From: CAIJMU01 sp035531315
GTDB taxonomy: Bacteria > Spirochaetota > Spirochaetia > Treponematales > Rectinemataceae
Assembly: GCA_035531315.1 (NCBI GenBank)
Contig: DATKTD010000253.1
Coordinates: 1 to 6,186 of the forward strand
Direction of reading: 5' to 3'
Length of the DNA stretch: 6,186 nt
The notes beneath the pieces are model-generated. The model was not told the DNA's origin and did no database searches. It saw only the letters and a program-made list of their open reading frames with translations. Numbering within the stretch: the first letter of the stretch is position 1; every line of letters begins with the position of its first letter. Made by a program: the position numbers and the translations under genes. Positions 4,863 to 6,186 of this stretch are shown here, piece after piece.

Positions 4863-6186
4863 ATGAAGGCTCGGCGCCAGCCTCCCTCCGGGATTGCCTC
4901 CGGACCGCTCCTCTCCGCGATCGCCTTCGGCATCCTCCTGCCCTTCCTCCTAATAGCCCTCTTTGCCCGCTTCTATACCGTCCTCCCCGCCCCGGAATAC
5001 CTGGCCATCCACAATATCATCGAGCTCTTCGGCGTCGTGGTTTCCTATTCGATCTTCGGTCTGGGCTGGTTCGCCCTGGCGCCGCGGACGAACAAGGGCA
5101 TCTTTTTCGTCTCTTTCGCCTTTATCCTCGTAGGGACCTTCGACCTCCTCCACCTCCTGAGCTTTCCCGGCATGCCCCCCTTCGCCAGCCCGAGCTCGAC
5201 CAACAAGGGTATCCTCTTCTGGGAGGCGGCGAGGCTTTCCTCGGGTCTGGGCCTGGCGGCCGCCGCCTTCGCCCGGAGGGAGGAGCAGGGCTGGAATCCG
5301 CGACGAGCCTCCACCGCCATCCTCGGACTATTCCTCGTCGCTCTCGTTTCCATCCCTGCCCTCTTCTTCGAAAACGCCCTGCCGGCGATGTTCATCGAGG
5401 ACCTCGGTCTGACCTCCGCCAAGATAGGGATGGAATGGCTGAACATCGCCCTCTTCGGCCTGGCCCTTCTCGGATTCTGGCGGCGGCCCTTCGGCGAAAA
5501 GGATGGCGGCACAAGCAAGATGATCGCCGCCCTCGTCCTCAGCATCGCGAGCGAGCTGTCCTTCACCCTCTATAAAAGCGCCTATGACAGCTACAATCTT
5601 CTCGGCCACCTCTATAAACTAGCGGCATTTTTTCTCCTCTATCGCGGCATCTTCGTGGCCACGGTGACGGCTCCTTATTCCAGGCTGCGCGACTCTCAGA
5701 ATGAATTGCGGGCCGAGAACGAGCTCAGGCTCCAGAGCGAATCGGTCCTGGCCAAGACCAACCGGGAACTGGCCGTCATCCATGAATGCACCAAGGCCAT
5801 TTCCAGGGCCGGTGACGAAAAGACCCTCCTTGAGCTCATCTGCAGGATCCTTTGCGCCTCGGGAGGCTACCTGATGGCCTGGGTCGGCTACGCCGACGAC
5901 GACGAGGCCAAGTCGGTGCGCCCCATGGCCTTCGCCGGCCAGGAACTGGGCTATCTCGAGGCCATACACATAAGCTGGGGCGAAGGCCCCTTCGGCGTCG
6001 GGCCGACGGGCCGCTGCATCGCCACGGCGACCAGCCGCTATGTGCAAGATTTCGTCACCGATCCGAGCGTGAGCCTGTGGCGGGACCAGGCCCTACCCCG
6101 CGGGTATCGTTCCTCGATCGGCCTGCCGCTCAAGGGCACGGACGAGAAGGCCTTCGGCGCCCTCACCCTCTATTCCGCGCAGCCCG
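4863..6186 (+). CDS. MASE3-GAF membrane sensor protein, partial (C-terminus off the right edge)
   Basis: The frame is open from the ATG at 4863 to the window end (441 complete codons), so the output domain is missing. Residues 14-268 contain about eight hydrophobic segments and match MASE3, an integral-membrane sensor domain, with HNIIELFGVVVSY (50-62), FDLLHLLSFPGM (93-104) and a closing YKLAAFFLLYRGIF (251-264). A charged, probably coiled-coil linker (about 273-305) leads to a GAF domain from about 306 to the edge. Recognisable GAF blocks are GGYLMAWVGYA (334-344), GPTGRCIATAT (380-390) and the stretch from FVTD (397-400) to GYRSSIGLPL (414-423). In known proteins this pair precedes PAS, histidine kinase, GGDEF/EAL or HD-GYP modules, so a signalling role is likely, but which output it has cannot be read here. 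The start fits a short N-tail before the first membrane segment. The ligand of MASE3 is not known to me. Confidence 0.9.
   Translation, partial: MKARRQPPSGIASGPLLSAIAFGILLPFLLIALFARFYTVLPAPEYLAIHNIIELFGVVVSYSIFGLGWFALAPRTNKGIFFVSFAFILVGTFDLLHLLSFPGMPPFASPSSTNKGILFWEAARLSSGLGLAAAAFARREEQGWNPRRASTAILGLFLVALVSIPALFFENALPAMFIEDLGLTSAKIGMEWLNIALFGLALLGFWRRPFGEKDGGTSKMIAALVLSIASELSFTLYKSAYDSYNLLGHLYKLAAFFLLYRGIFVATVTAPYSRLRDSQNELRAENELRLQSESVLAKTNRELAVIHECTKAISRAGDEKTLLELICRILCASGGYLMAWVGYADDDEAKSVRPMAFAGQELGYLEAIHISWGEGPFGVGPTGRCIATATSRYVQDFVTDPSVSLWRDQALPRGYRSSIGLPLKGTDEKAFGALTLYSAQP

Overview
This is a GC-rich window (roughly two-thirds G+C by eye) from a bacterium. It carries five protein-coding genes and no RNA gene, mobile element or CRISPR array that I can recognise. 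The gene content points to a diderm with lipoproteins and membrane-anchored signalling. A spirochaete or another free-living environmental Gram-negative would fit, but nothing here fixes the lineage.

Layout. Positions 1-1407 (minus) hold the N-terminal part of a large FAD-linked oxidoreductase (DUF3683 plus FAD-binding type 4), which runs off the left edge. It has its own good sigma-70-type promoter at 1442-1470. Positions 1540-2976 (minus) hold a complete S-adenosylhomocysteine hydrolase gene (ahcY). A 142-bp divergent intergenic region (2977-3118) carries back-to-back -10-like hexamers. It also carries a Shine-Dalgarno sequence buried in a small perfect hairpin with a GNRA tetraloop. Three plus-strand genes follow: a CrtC/AttH-type two-lipocalin lipoprotein (3119-4354), a small single-span membrane protein with a C-terminal zinc ribbon (4401-4823), and the N-terminal part of a MASE3-GAF membrane sensor (4863 to the right edge).

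How the genes relate. AhcY removes S-adenosylhomocysteine in the activated methyl cycle and is a housekeeping enzyme. The oxidoreductase is probably a lactate/glycolate-type 2-hydroxyacid dehydrogenase and appears to be transcribed separately. The lipoprotein, zinc-ribbon protein and sensor are co-directional with gaps of 46 and 39 bp. However, the last two lack a Shine-Dalgarno and have -10-like hexamers 6-7 nt before their ATGs, which suggests leaderless transcripts of their own.

I see no clear new multi-gene system. The signals most worth a second look are regulatory: the SD-sequestering hairpin, the possible leaderless starts, and the shared TATACTTGA element. The CrtC-like lipoprotein is also worth checking because it is easily misannotated as a carotenoid enzyme.
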